In this document: piece after piece, positions 45,330 to 57,584 of the stretch
Layout: the number at the start of each line of letters is the position of its first letter
Position numbering within the stretch: the stretch's first letter is position 1
Source: Sphingomonas trueperi
Lineage (GTDB): Bacteria > Pseudomonadota > Alphaproteobacteria > Sphingomonadales > Sphingomonadaceae
Assembly: GCF_011927635.1 (NCBI RefSeq)
Contig: NZ_JAATJB010000009.1
Span: 105,862 to 169,861, forward strand
DNA: 64,000 nt
Direction: 5' to 3'
Notes under the pieces: model-generated
What the model was told of the DNA's origin: nothing
Seen by the model: the letters and a program-made list of their open reading frames with translations, nothing else
The model's database searches: none
Made by a program: the position numbers and the translations under genes

Positions 45330-46721
45330 TCAGAAACGGCGCAGCTTGATCGAACGGAAATCGACCCGGTCGCCATGATCCTGCAGCAGGATCGCGCCCT
45401 CGGCCGTGGTGCCGAAGCCGGCGATCTTGGCGAACTTGCTCTGGGCGATTACCGCCTTCAGCGCATCCGATCCGCGCTCATATTCGACGACCTTGAAGCC
45501 GTTCAGCCAATGCTCGACATGGTTCCCGCGGACCAGGATCGTCGCGCGGTTCCACTCGCCCGGCGGGTTGTTGCGTTTGCCGGGGCTCGACGGGTCGGAA
45601 AGGTTGCGCGCCGGGATCAGGTCGTAGAGCGAGGCCAGCGTGCGGTTGCCGTCGCGGCCCATCCTGGCGTCGGGATGCCGCGCATCGTCGAGCAACTGAT
45701 ATTCGAAGCCGACGCTCGACACGCCGCCATTCTGCAGCGGCGGCAGCAGATACTTGATGCCGCTATTGGCACCCTCGCTCAGCCGGAAATCGACCGAAAG
45801 CTCGAAATTGCGGTAGTTGGCTGCGGTGGCGATGTCGCCGCCGCCGCCATTCTTCTCCACCGTCAGGATGCCGTCGGCGATGCTCCAGCCCTTGGCCGGG
45901 AAGCCGCCGCCCTTGGCCGAGCGCCAGCCCTTAGACGTGCGGCCATCCCACAACAGCGTCCAGCCCGCGCGGCGCTCGGCGGCGGTCAGCTGGTTCGACT
46001 GCCAGCCCTGCTGCTCGACCTTGGTCTCGGGCAGCGCATAGCGGGCGGGCGAGTCGGTGATGATGCGCAGGCCCTTGAAGCGCACCTCGGGGCCCTTGGC
46101 CGCAACGTCGTCGGGCAGGGCGTGGACCTGGAAGGCGAGGAAGCCGCGCGCATCGGTATCGTCGACGATGTCGGCGGCGGGGACGCCGTTGAGGAAGGTG
46201 CGGATGCGGTTGCCGATCGCCTCGACGCGGTAATGGTTCCAGTCGCCCGATTTGAAGGCCTTGCGCGCGGCCTCGTTGCGGCCGAGCGTGAACAGCCATT
46301 GGCGGCGCTGCTCGTCATAGAGGCCGGCGCTCCACGCGCGCGGCGAGGGGTCGATCTCGGCCTGATAGCCGAACACCACGCCGTTGCGGTACTCGGGCCG
46401 GCTCTGGCCGCGGATCATCATCCCCGAGTTGAGCGACGGATCGGTCTTGGCGTCGAACTCGACGATGAAGTCGCCATAGAGCTGGTCCGAGACCAGCCAG
46501 CTATTGCCCTTGCCGATCACCGCGCGGCCGACCAGTTCGTCGCCCACCACCTCGTAGGTCGCGTTGCCGCCGGTGCGGTGCCACCCGGAGAGGTCCGCCT
46601 TGGGCATGAGGTCGCGCCAGGGCGCAGCGGCGGGCGCGGTGCCGACGGGCGGGGCCGCAGCGAGGGGAAGCGTGCTTGCCGGCAGGGCGGCAAAGGCCAA
46701 TAGTGCGAATGTGCGAACCAC
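45330..46721 (-). CDS. Secreted two-domain DUF1080 (3-keto-glycoside hydrolase family)
   Basis: DUF1080 (3-keto-disaccharide hydrolase family) proteins are beta-jellyroll enzymes or binding proteins in oxidative glycan breakdown. The product is 463 aa from GTG 46721, with signal peptide VRTFALLAFAALPASTLPLAAA. Two tandem jellyrolls are visible. Domain one, about 35-230, has WHRTGGNATYEVVGDELVGRA and LNSGMMIRGQSRPEYRNG. Domain two, about 250-460, has GWTLLWDGRTSKGWRSAKGG, FRLSEGANSGIKYLLPP and YQLLDDARHPDA. GGGGAGAG precedes the GTG. It is the first gene of the leftward operon and divergent from a TonB receptor, so its substrate is probably imported by that receptor. Hydrolase activity is a family inference. 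Confidence 0.87.
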   Translation of the reverse strand: MVRTFALLAFAALPASTLPLAAAPPVGTAPAAAPWRDLMPKADLSGWHRTGGNATYEVVGDELVGRAVIGKGNSWLVSDQLYGDFIVEFDAKTDPSLNSGMMIRGQSRPEYRNGVVFGYQAEIDPSPRAWSAGLYDEQRRQWLFTLGRNEAARKAFKSGDWNHYRVEAIGNRIRTFLNGVPAADIVDDTDARGFLAFQVHALPDDVAAKGPEVRFKGLRIITDSPARYALPETKVEQQGWQSNQLTAAERRAGWTLLWDGRTSKGWRSAKGGGFPAKGWSIADGILTVEKNGGGGDIATAANYRNFELSVDFRLSEGANSGIKYLLPPLQNGGVSSVGFEYQLLDDARHPDARMGRDGNRTLASLYDLIPARNLSDPSSPGKRNNPPGEWNRATILVRGNHVEHWLNGFKVVEYERGSDALKAVIAQSKFAKIAGFGTTAEGAILLQDHGDRVDFRSIKLRRF

Positions 46722-47002
46722 AGTCTCTCCCCTCATCCATGAAGTGGCCCCGTCCGCTTCCCAAAGGCTTGCGGCGAAAAGCTCTTGATGGCTAGGCGTA
46801 AAACTTGGTCGGGCCACTTGCAAGCGCCTTGTCTGGCAGAAAAACGGCCTGACAACGCTATCTGGCAAATTGGTCAGGCATAGTTGCCAGACACGATGGC
46901 GCCTGTTACGCAGTATTGCAGTCGGACACCCGCAGATGGGGGCGACACCACCCGCGCACCGAAACGCTTAGACACAGGTGCGCGCGAAATGGGAGAGGGG
47001 AT
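46722..47002. promoter_or_regulatory. Divergent promoter region with two palindromic operator candidates
   Basis: This 281-bp gap drives the DUF1080 operon leftward and the TonB receptor rightward. It holds TTGTCTGGC (46829-46837) facing GCCTGACAA (46847-46855), a nine-base inverted repeat with one mismatch. It also holds TCTGGCAA (46861-46868) facing TTGCCAGA (46884-46891), a perfect eight-base repeat with TTGGTCAGGC (46870-46879) between the arms. The shared TTGxCAGGC-like half-sites suggest several sites for one dimeric regulator, possibly a GntR- or LacI-type. No regulator gene is adjacent. Promoter elements could not be assigned with confidence. Confidence 0.55.
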
Positions 47003-49990
47003 ATGGACACCGTTCGTGGCCACAAACGCGCCTTGTTCGCATCGTGCAGCGCACTCGCCGCGCTGATCGCAACTTCCGCCGCCGCCCAAACCGCATCGGA
47101 GCAACCCGCCCCGGTGCAGGCGGACGACGCACAGAACAATGAAATCGTCGTCACCGGCTTCCGCGCCTCGCTCAACAGCGCGCTCAACCTGAAGCGCTCT
47201 GAGACCGCCGCGATCGACAGCATCGTTGCGGAAGATATCGGCAAGTTTCCCGATTCGAACCTCGCGGAGTCGATGCAGCGCATCCCCGGCGTCGCACTCT
47301 CCCGCGGGGACGGCGGCGAAGGGCGCAACATCTCGGTCCGCGGCCTCGGTGCGCAGTTCACCCGCGTGCGGATCAACGGCATGGAGGGCGTGTCGCAGGT
47401 CAGCGGCAGCGACATTCGCGGCGGCGTCGCGACCGGCCGTTCGTTCGATTTCGTGACCTTCCCGACCGAGATCTTCTCGGCGCTCACCGTGCGCAAGACC
47501 ACCTCGGCCGATGTCGAGGAAGGCTCGCTCGGTGCGACCGTGGACCTGCGTGCGCCCAAGCCGTTCGACCAGAAGAAGGACTTCGTCTTCTCCGCCACCG
47601 CGCGCGGGATCTACAACGACATCCGCAAGGAAGCCGATCCGCGCCTCTCCGCGCTGGTTTCCAAGAAGTTCGGCGACAGCTTCGGGGTGCTCGGCAGCAT
47701 CGCCTATTCGAAGCGCCATATCGACGAATATGCCTATTCGGCGGCGGACGTGGTGCCGACGACCGTCTACGGTCTTGCTCAGCCGGCCGGCAGCGCCAAT
47801 GCGGGCGTGATCTTCCCGTTCTGCACCCCCGCGGGATACCTCTACAAGGGCGCCCCGGTGAACAGTCCGGTGGCCGGCTATACCCAGCCGAGCGGCGCCG
47901 CGATCGGCGCGGACGCCAACAATTGCAGCACCAACAACCCGCGTACCGGTACCCAGGCGGCCTATGACTATATCATGAGCCGGACGGGCGTGAACGGAAA
48001 GCCCGGCGGCGGCGTCTACCTGCCGCGCCTGCCGCGCCCGGTGAAGGGCAGCCAGAACCAGGAGCGCTTGGCCGGCTCGCTGACGCTGCAGTTCAAGCCC
48101 GACGACAATACCGACATCTCGCTCGACGGCCTCTATTCGCGCTTCAAGGTCAAGCGGCTGGACACCATGATCGACGCGCGTTCGTTCGGTCGCGCGATCT
48201 CGAACAACGGGCAGCCGCTCACCTCGGTGCGCGAGATCGAGGTCGACGGCAACGGCTCGCTGGTCCACGGCCTGTTCGACGGCGTCGACCTGCGTTCGGA
48301 AATGCAGGACGAGCGCTTCACCTCCGAATACAAGCAGGCGAACCTCAACTTCGACCATCGCTTCTCGGACGCTTTCCGGCTGTTCGGCCTCGCCGGCATC
48401 AACCAGTCGACGCTCGACGTGGATCGCCTGCAGGTGGCGATCGACGCGAACGACACGCGCAACTGGTCGATCGACTTCCGCGACAATCCGAACATCCCGA
48501 AGATCGGCTACGGGATCGACACGACCAACCCCGCGCTGTTCCAGTATGGCCCGCCGCTCGCCAATGGCGACCAGCGCGGCCAGCTCTCCAACTTCATCCG
48601 CCGCAACACGATCACCAGCAAGACCTTCGAGCTCAACGCCGACTGGAAGGTGACGCCCGGCTTCTCGATCCAGGCCGGCGGCCAGTATCGCACCAACAAA
48701 TACACCGCGCGCGAGCGCCAGCTCGCCACCAACACCCCGCTGGCGCTGCCGGCGGGCGCCTCGATCGCCGATTTCAGCTTCGTCACCACCGGTGTCGGCA
48801 AGAATCTCGGCGGCAACCTGCAGGACTTCGTCTCGATCGACCCGGACAAGTTCCGCCAGGTCGTCGGGCTCGACAACTATGTGTATTGCAGCATCGAATG
48901 CGCCAAGGGCACCTATGGCGGCGTCGACGAGAAATACGCCTCGGGCTATCTGATGGCGAAGTTCGACACGGCGAACATCCTGCCCTTCGCGCTGCGCGGC
49001 GATGCCGGGGTGCGCTATGTCCGCACCAGCCTCGATACCTATGGCCCGATCACCACCGCATCGCCGGCGGGATCGCTCTACCCGTCGCGCTTCGTCATCT
49101 CCAACGTCAGCCGCTCCTACGAGGACTGGCTGCCGTCGATGAACCTCGCGCTCGACATCACGCCGAGCCTGATCGCGCGCGTCTCGGCGGCGCGGGTAAT
49201 GTCGCGGCCCTCCTATGGCCAGTTGATCCCGGCGGGCTCGGCGAATCTGGTGATCCAGACCGCGTCGTTCAGCAACCCGTTCCTCGATCCGATCCGCGCC
49301 AATACCTTCGACGCCGCGCTCGAATGGTATTTCCGCCCCGGTTCGCTGCTCTCGGTCGCCTATTTCCACAAGGATATCGAGACCTATATCCAGACGACCA
49401 GCCAGAGCCTGGCCTTCCAGGACATCGGCCTGCCGCTGTCGCTGCTCAACGGCACCCAGCTCCGCCCGACCGACCAGTTCACCGTCCAGCGCAGCAACAA
49501 CACGCCGGGCGGCCCGCTGCGGGGCGTCGAGGTGAACGTGCAGCTGCCCTTCACCTTCCTGCCGGGCGTGCTCAAGAATTTCGGCGCGCTGGGCAATTTC
49601 ACCCGCGTGCGCTCGAACATCAACTACATCATCTCGCCGACGCTCTCGCGTACCGCGCCGCTGGTCGGCCTGTCGCCCGAGACGGCGAGCGGCACGCTCT
49701 ATTACGAGGACAGCAAGTTCAGCATCCGCTCGACGGTCAACTATCGCTCGTCGTTCCTGACGGCGGTGCCGAGCGGTTCGGTCGATGCGGACTCGACCGC
49801 CAATGCCCGGTCGATCTTCGTCGATGCCTCGGCCTCGTACAATCTCAGCGAGCATATCAAGCTGATCGCCGAGGTGCAGAACATCACCAACGAAACCAAC
49901 CGGCTGACGGTGGATACGGTCCGCAAGGACCCGCTCTACACCGCCTATTTCGGCCGGACCTACGCACTTGCGGTGAACTTCGTGTTCTAA
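47003..49990 (+). CDS. TonB-dependent receptor, Caulobacter/Xanthomonas glycan type
   Basis: A 995-aa outer-membrane receptor of the TonB-Xanth-Caul subfamily, typical for uptake of oligosaccharides. The signal peptide is KRALFASCSALAALIATSAAAQ. The plug has EIVVTGFRASLNSALNLKR, AAIDSIVAEDIGKFPDSNLAESMQRIPGV and ISVRGLGAQFTRVRING, the subfamily hallmark. The barrel ends YALAVNFVF with terminal Phe. ATG 47003 follows GGGAGAGGGG; 29 residues of open frame upstream are ignored. It is divergent from the DUF1080/oxidoreductase operon and probably imports its substrate. The ligand cannot be named. Confidence 0.94.
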   Translation: MDTVRGHKRALFASCSALAALIATSAAAQTASEQPAPVQADDAQNNEIVVTGFRASLNSALNLKRSETAAIDSIVAEDIGKFPDSNLAESMQRIPGVALSRGDGGEGRNISVRGLGAQFTRVRINGMEGVSQVSGSDIRGGVATGRSFDFVTFPTEIFSALTVRKTTSADVEEGSLGATVDLRAPKPFDQKKDFVFSATARGIYNDIRKEADPRLSALVSKKFGDSFGVLGSIAYSKRHIDEYAYSAADVVPTTVYGLAQPAGSANAGVIFPFCTPAGYLYKGAPVNSPVAGYTQPSGAAIGADANNCSTNNPRTGTQAAYDYIMSRTGVNGKPGGGVYLPRLPRPVKGSQNQERLAGSLTLQFKPDDNTDISLDGLYSRFKVKRLDTMIDARSFGRAISNNGQPLTSVREIEVDGNGSLVHGLFDGVDLRSEMQDERFTSEYKQANLNFDHRFSDAFRLFGLAGINQSTLDVDRLQVAIDANDTRNWSIDFRDNPNIPKIGYGIDTTNPALFQYGPPLANGDQRGQLSNFIRRNTITSKTFELNADWKVTPGFSIQAGGQYRTNKYTARERQLATNTPLALPAGASIADFSFVTTGVGKNLGGNLQDFVSIDPDKFRQVVGLDNYVYCSIECAKGTYGGVDEKYASGYLMAKFDTANILPFALRGDAGVRYVRTSLDTYGPITTASPAGSLYPSRFVISNVSRSYEDWLPSMNLALDITPSLIARVSAARVMSRPSYGQLIPAGSANLVIQTASFSNPFLDPIRANTFDAALEWYFRPGSLLSVAYFHKDIETYIQTTSQSLAFQDIGLPLSLLNGTQLRPTDQFTVQRSNNTPGGPLRGVEVNVQLPFTFLPGVLKNFGALGNFTRVRSNINYIISPTLSRTAPLVGLSPETASGTLYYEDSKFSIRSTVNYRSSFLTAVPSGSVDADSTANARSIFVDASASYNLSEHIKLIAEVQNITNETNRLTVDTVRKDPLYTAYFGRTYALAVNFVF

Positions 49991-49996
49991 CCCGTT

Positions 49997-50025
49997 GGTG
50001 GGGCAGGCGGCCTGCCTGTCCCACC
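49997..50025 (+). terminator. Hairpin after TonB receptor
   Basis: Inverted repeat GGTGGGGCAGGC / GCCTGTCCCACC with a small loop, a few bases after the receptor stop codon. It is stable but lacks a T run; it likely ends the receptor transcript before the signalling genes. Confidence 0.5.
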
Positions 50026-50099
50026 CTGTCCGTCAGCACGCTTGCTCTCCTCTCGCAGCGCGGTATGCGGATCCCGGGGCCTTTTCTGGGATCGAGTGC

Positions 50100-53542
<3,443 letters not shown>

Positions 53543-53546
<4 letters not shown>

Positions 53547-54382
53547 ACGACGAAACTCCGGAACCCGATGTCGACGATATCGAGATCGACCTGCTGCTCG
53601 AGGCGCTATACCGGCGCTATCACTACGACTTCCGCCATTATGCCCGCGCCTCGATCAAGCGGCGGCTGATCCAGGCGCGCGGGCGGCTGGGGATGAGCAG
53701 CTTCTCAGCGCTGCAGGACCGGCTGCTGCACGATCCAGACATGCTGGCCAGGCTGCTCAACTACCTCACCGTCCAGGTGAGCGAGATGTTCCGCGACCCC
53801 AGCTATTTCCGGGCACTGCGCGAGAAGGTGATCCCGCACCTGCGCACCTATCCCTCGCTCAAGGTGTGGATCGCTGGGTGCAGCAACGGCGAGGAAGTCT
53901 ATTCGCTCGCCATGCTGTTCCGCGAGGAGGGGCTGGAGCAGCGCACGATCTTCTACGCCACCGACATCAATCCCAAGGCGCTCAAGGCGGCCGAGGCGGG
54001 GGTCTATCCGCTCGACCAGATCCGCAAGTTCACCGAGAATCACCAGAAATCGGGCGCACGCACCTCGCTCTCCGACTATTATGTCGCCGATTACGACCGT
54101 GCGATCTTCGACAGCAGCCTGCGCGCCAATATCGTCTTCTCCGATCACAGCCTGGCGACCGATTCGGTGTTCGGCGAGATGCACCTGATCTCGTGCCGCA
54201 ACGTGCTGATCTATTTCGATCGGGCGCTGCAGGAACGCGCGGTCGGGCTGTTCGAGGAATCGCTGGTCCGCCGCGGTTTCCTCGGCCTAGGCCGCAAGGA
54301 GAGCCTGCGCTTCTCCGACCACGCCGCCGGCTTTGCCGACTTCGTCCGCGAGGAGAAGATCTACCAGCGGCGCGAGCGATGA
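53543..54382 (+). CDS. cheR: CheR-type protein-glutamate methyltransferase
   Basis: A 279-aa SAM-dependent methyltransferase of the CheR family. An N-terminal helical domain (IEIDLLLEALYRRYHYDFRHYARASIKRRL) precedes the catalytic domain with EMFRDPSYFRALREKVIPHL, SAM-binding VWIAGCSNGEEVYSLAM, ATDINPKALKAAEAGVY and ISCRNVLIYFD. ATG 53543 overlaps the upstream stop, and its own stop overlaps cheB; all are coupled. No methyl-accepting chemoreceptor, cheW or cheA is in the window, so it probably modifies the hybrid kinase or another partner rather than flagellar chemotaxis. Confidence 0.92.
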
Positions 54383-54936
54383 CCGGCATCGTCGTGATCG
54401 GCGCCTCGGCGGGGGGCGTCCAGGCGCTGCTCACGCTGCTGCCGGCGCTGCCCGCGGACTTCCCGCGGCCGGTGCTGATCGTCGTCCATGTCCCCCCCGA
54501 TCACGACCACGGCCTGGCGGCGCTGTTCGAATCGCGCTGCGCGATGCAGGTGTGCGAGGCCGAGGACAAGCAGATGCCAGCGCCCGGCACCATCTATTTC
54601 GCGCCGGCCAATTATCACCTCCTCGTCGAGCCCGACGGCAGCATGGCGCTTTCCGCCGACGATCCGGTCAACCATAGCCGCCCCTCGATCGACCTGCTGC
54701 TCGAAAGCGCCGCCGACGCGTTGCGTAGCCGACTGATCGCGGTGCTGCTCACCGGCGCCAACAATGACGGCGCGGAAGGGCTGCGCGCGGTCGCCCGCAC
54801 TGGCGGCACCGCGATCGTCGAGGATCCGGCCACCGCGCGCGTACCGACCATGCCCGCCGCGGGCCTCGCCGCGAACCCCGGCGCAACCCGTCTGGTGATC
54901 GACGCGATCGCCCCACACCTCCTGCGATTGGCCTGA
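54379..54936 (+). CDS. cheB: CheB-type methylesterase domain protein, no receiver
   Basis: 185 aa, only the methylesterase/deamidase domain of CheB. Catalytic Ser is in VIGASAGGVQALL, His in VVHVPPDHDHG, and Asp in VLLTGANNDGAEGLRAV. The usual N-terminal receiver domain is absent, so its activity is not controlled by its own phosphorylation. It starts within the cheR stop. With CheR it forms a reversible methylation pair; the substrate is probably the coiled-coil kinase of this operon, an inference. Confidence 0.9.
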   Translation: MTGIVVIGASAGGVQALLTLLPALPADFPRPVLIVVHVPPDHDHGLAALFESRCAMQVCEAEDKQMPAPGTIYFAPANYHLLVEPDGSMALSADDPVNHSRPSIDLLLESAADALRSRLIAVLLTGANNDGAEGLRAVARTGGTAIVEDPATARVPTMPAAGLAANPGATRLVIDAIAPHLLRLA

Positions 54937-54941
54937 GCCAC

Positions 54942-56075
54942 ATGTCCGCCCCAGACCCCGTGAAGTTCCTGCTCGTCGACGATCTCGACGAGAATCTGCT
55001 GGCGCTGGAAGCGCTGCTGCGGCGCGACGGCCTGGAGTGCCTCAAGGCGCGCTCGGGCGACGAGGCGCTGGAGCTGCTGCTCGTTCACGACGTCGCGCTG
55101 GCGCTGCTCGACGTGCAGATGCCCGGCATGGACGGCTTCGAGCTGGCCGAGTTCCTGCGCGGCAACGAGCGCACCCGGCACGTGCCGATCATCTTCCTCA
55201 CCGCGGGCAGCGCCGACGCGCAGCGGCGATTCCGCGGCTACGAGGCGGGCGCGGTGGATTTCCTCCAGAAGCCGATCGACGCCGGCATCCTGCGCTCGAA
55301 AAGCAATGTCTTCTTCGATCTCTACGAGCAACGCCGCCAGATCATCGCCCAGCGCGACGAACTCGCGCGGCTGACCGAGAGCCTGCGTCTTGCCGATCGG
55401 CGCAAGAATGCTTTCCTGGGGATGGTCGGCCATGAGCTGCGCAACCCGATCATGGCGTTCGGCGCCGGGCTGCACCTGCTCAAGCGCCGCGCCGGCGAGG
55501 ATGCGGGCGAGCAGGTACGTGCGCAGATGGAGCGGCAGGTCACCCACATGGCGCGGCTGATCGAGGACCTGCTCGACGTCGCCCGGATCGACCAGGGCAA
55601 GATCGTGCTGCGTGCCGAACGCATCGACCTGGGCGACGCGCTGGCATTGGCGGTGGAGCTCAGCCGACCGCAGATCGAGGCGCGCGGGCATCGCCTGACA
55701 CTCGACCTGCCCGAGGCGCCGGTCTGGCTGCACGCCGACCAGGCCCGTATCGCGCAAGTGGTGAGCAATCTGCTCTCCAACGCCGCGAAGTATACGCCCG
55801 AGGGCGGCGCCATCGATCTGCGGGTTCGGCAGGAAGCAGGGCAGGTGGCGATCGAAGTCGCCGATACCGGGCTCGGTATCCCGCCGGAAATGCAGGGGCA
55901 GGTGTTCGACCTGTTCGCGCAGGTGGACCGCAGCGGCGAGCAGGCGGACGGGCTCGGCATCGGCCTGGCGCTGGTCCGGCAGCTGGTGCGCTTGCACGGC
56001 GGCAGCATCGTGCTCAAGGAGAGCGTTGTGGGGCAGGGCTCCACCTTCCGCGTGCTGCTGCCGCGCGCCGACTGA
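54942..56075 (+). CDS. REC-histidine kinase
   Basis: A 377-aa soluble protein with an N-terminal receiver domain (about 8-125: FLLVDDLDENLLALEALL, phospho-acceptor Asp in LALLDVQMPGMDG, Lys in FLQKPID) and a C-terminal kinase (about 145-375). HisKA has GMVGHELRNPIMAFG, with HATPase boxes NLLSNAAKYTPEGG, DTGLGIPPEMQ and GLGIGLALVRQL. ATG 54942 is five bases after the cheB stop. It is a phosphorelay partner of the hybrid kinase: it may receive phosphate on its receiver and alter its own kinase. No output DNA-binding regulator is adjacent. Confidence 0.92.
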   Translation: MSAPDPVKFLLVDDLDENLLALEALLRRDGLECLKARSGDEALELLLVHDVALALLDVQMPGMDGFELAEFLRGNERTRHVPIIFLTAGSADAQRRFRGYEAGAVDFLQKPIDAGILRSKSNVFFDLYEQRRQIIAQRDELARLTESLRLADRRKNAFLGMVGHELRNPIMAFGAGLHLLKRRAGEDAGEQVRAQMERQVTHMARLIEDLLDVARIDQGKIVLRAERIDLGDALALAVELSRPQIEARGHRLTLDLPEAPVWLHADQARIAQVVSNLLSNAAKYTPEGGAIDLRVRQEAGQVAIEVADTGLGIPPEMQGQVFDLFAQVDRSGEQADGLGIGLALVRQLVRLHGGSIVLKESVVGQGSTFRVLLPRAD

Positions 56076-56195
56076 GGCGCCCACCTTCGCCTGCCCGCGC
56101 CTCGCCCCACAGCCAAGCCGGTGACCGAAGACAAGGGCTTCCACCCCGGGAACTAGCACGATGGCCGAGGCAGGCGGATACCTCGCGTCGGGCAG

Positions 56196-56381
56196 GTGCC
56201 GTGCGACATCCTCGGGCCTGCTGCCCGACCGCCACAATCTCTCGCCCATCACTTCACCGAGGGCGAACTGGAGGGTGCCTTCGCCCGCACGCGGGAGGCG
56301 ATTGCCCGCGCGGTATCGCTCGCGCAGCCACATCGGGAATATCTGCGAGCGATTGGCGGGCTGGCGAGCGAGAGCCGTTAG
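56196..56381 (+). CDS. Possible small protein, 61 aa
   Basis: In the 327-bp gap between the REC-kinase stop and the convergent DUF885 gene, an open frame from GTG 56196 encodes HHFTEGELEGAFARTREAIARA and QPHREYLRAIGGLA, a plausible amphipathic helical peptide with codon use like neighbouring genes. The ribosome site (GGGCAG) is weak and no family is recognised. It may be a real small gene or the remnant of a larger one. Nothing else convincing lies in the gap. Confidence 0.3.
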   Translation: MPCDILGPAARPPQSLAHHFTEGELEGAFARTREAIARAVSLAQPHREYLRAIGGLASESR

Positions 56382-56402
56382 GGAGGAAGCACGCGTCGCC
56401 GC

Positions 56403-57584
56403 TCAGCGACATTGCTCGGTTCTGCGGCGCCCGGTTTGGAGGAGCGCCGCATGGTAGCGCGGCCAGTCGCGTCGATCGCGCGGACGTAGGGCGCGGAGGC
56501 GGAGCGGCAGCCAAGCCTCGGCGGCGCGGACGGCGGGTTCCTTCGCGATCCGGGCCAGGTCCGCGGCAAAGGGCGCGAAATAGACGGGCTCGCCCATCGC
56601 GGCCCGCATCGCGGCCAGCGCCTGGTCGAGGCGCGCGCCGCGTACATGCAGGGCGATGTCCGCGAGGCCGCGGCAGATGCGGAAGAGCATCCAGTGGAGA
56701 TGGCCCAGCAGCGCGTGCGGATCGGCGAACAGCCCGTCTTCGGCCATCAGCATCTCGGCATAGCTTCCCCAGCCTTCCGTGAAGGCGGCGGCATAGCGCA
56801 GCCGCAGCGGATGCGGGTCGGCGTTCGCTTCCTGGGGCAGCTGCGCCATATGGCCCGGCAGCAGTTCGTGCGCGACGACGCTCGGGAGCGAGAAGCTCGG
56901 CCGGCGGCGGATCTCCTTCAGGTCCACCACATAGGCGCCGGGCGTCCCCGCGCCGGGAAGGATGCGGTAGCCGCCCTTGCCGGCGGCGATTTCCTCGGCA
57001 GTCAGCGCGCGGATCTCGACCTGGCTGCATTCCGGGGGCAGGGCGCCGACCAGTCGCGGCAGGCGGGGCTGGATGGCGGCGAGCGTCGCCCGCATCGCGT
57101 CCACGGCGGCGGCGCGCCCGTCGGCGTCGTCCGGGAAGAGATAGCGCGGATCGCGCCAGAGCCGCTCGAAGCGCGCGCCCACCGTGGTTCCGGGGAGGGC
57201 GAGGCGATCGAAGGCTGCGGTGGCGCGTGCCAGCAGCGCGCGGTGGGCGGCATGGAGGTCTCGCTCCACCCGCGTCAGCTCGGCATCGTTCCCGGTGATC
57301 CGTTGCACTTGAAGGTCGAAGCGTTGCGATTCCGTCGAGGGTGCATGCTCCAGCGCCAGGTCGATGCGCAGCCCTGCGCGTGCTGCCTGAAGGTCGAGGT
57401 CGCTGCCGACCGACCCGCTCCTTGCCGGAAGGGGCTGGAGCAGGGCCAGGGCGCGGTCGGGCGGAAGCGCTGCCGCTTCGTCCAGTGCGTGGCGGACGTC
57501 GGCATCGTTGGTCGCTTTTGCCCGCAGGGGAGCGAGTGCCAGCACGCCGGCGCCTGCGAGCAGATGGCGCCGCGAGAAGGTCAT
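56403..57584 (-). CDS. DUF885-family secreted protein (metallopeptidase-like)
   Basis: A 393-aa protein with a twin-arginine-like leader (MTFSRRHLLAGAGVLALAPLRAKA). DUF885 proteins resemble zinc carboxypeptidases: the HELLPGHMAQLPQ motif (HExxxGH) and the downstream FTEGWGSYAEML with Glu are present and likely bind metal. It is shorter than the usual 550-600 aa of the family. It is the last gene of the leftward operon, its ATG overlapping the stop of the 1265-aa protein. A peptidase in a glycan operon is unusual; it could trim a glycopeptide or protein attached to the substrate, but this is inference. Confidence 0.8.
   Translation of the reverse strand: MTFSRRHLLAGAGVLALAPLRAKATNDADVRHALDEAAALPPDRALALLQPLPARSGSVGSDLDLQAARAGLRIDLALEHAPSTESQRFDLQVQRITGNDAELTRVERDLHAAHRALLARATAAFDRLALPGTTVGARFERLWRDPRYLFPDDADGRAAAVDAMRATLAAIQPRLPRLVGALPPECSQVEIRALTAEEIAAGKGGYRILPGAGTPGAYVVDLKEIRRRPSFSLPSVVAHELLPGHMAQLPQEANADPHPLRLRYAAAFTEGWGSYAEMLMAEDGLFADPHALLGHLHWMLFRICRGLADIALHVRGARLDQALAAMRAAMGEPVYFAPFAADLARIAKEPAVRAAEAWLPLRLRALRPRDRRDWPRYHAALLQTGRRRTEQCR

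Noticed and set aside
46874..49855. A 993-codon minus-strand open frame opposite the TonB receptor
   Set aside because: Shadow of the 995-aa receptor, whose signal peptide, plug signature and terminal Phe are unambiguous.
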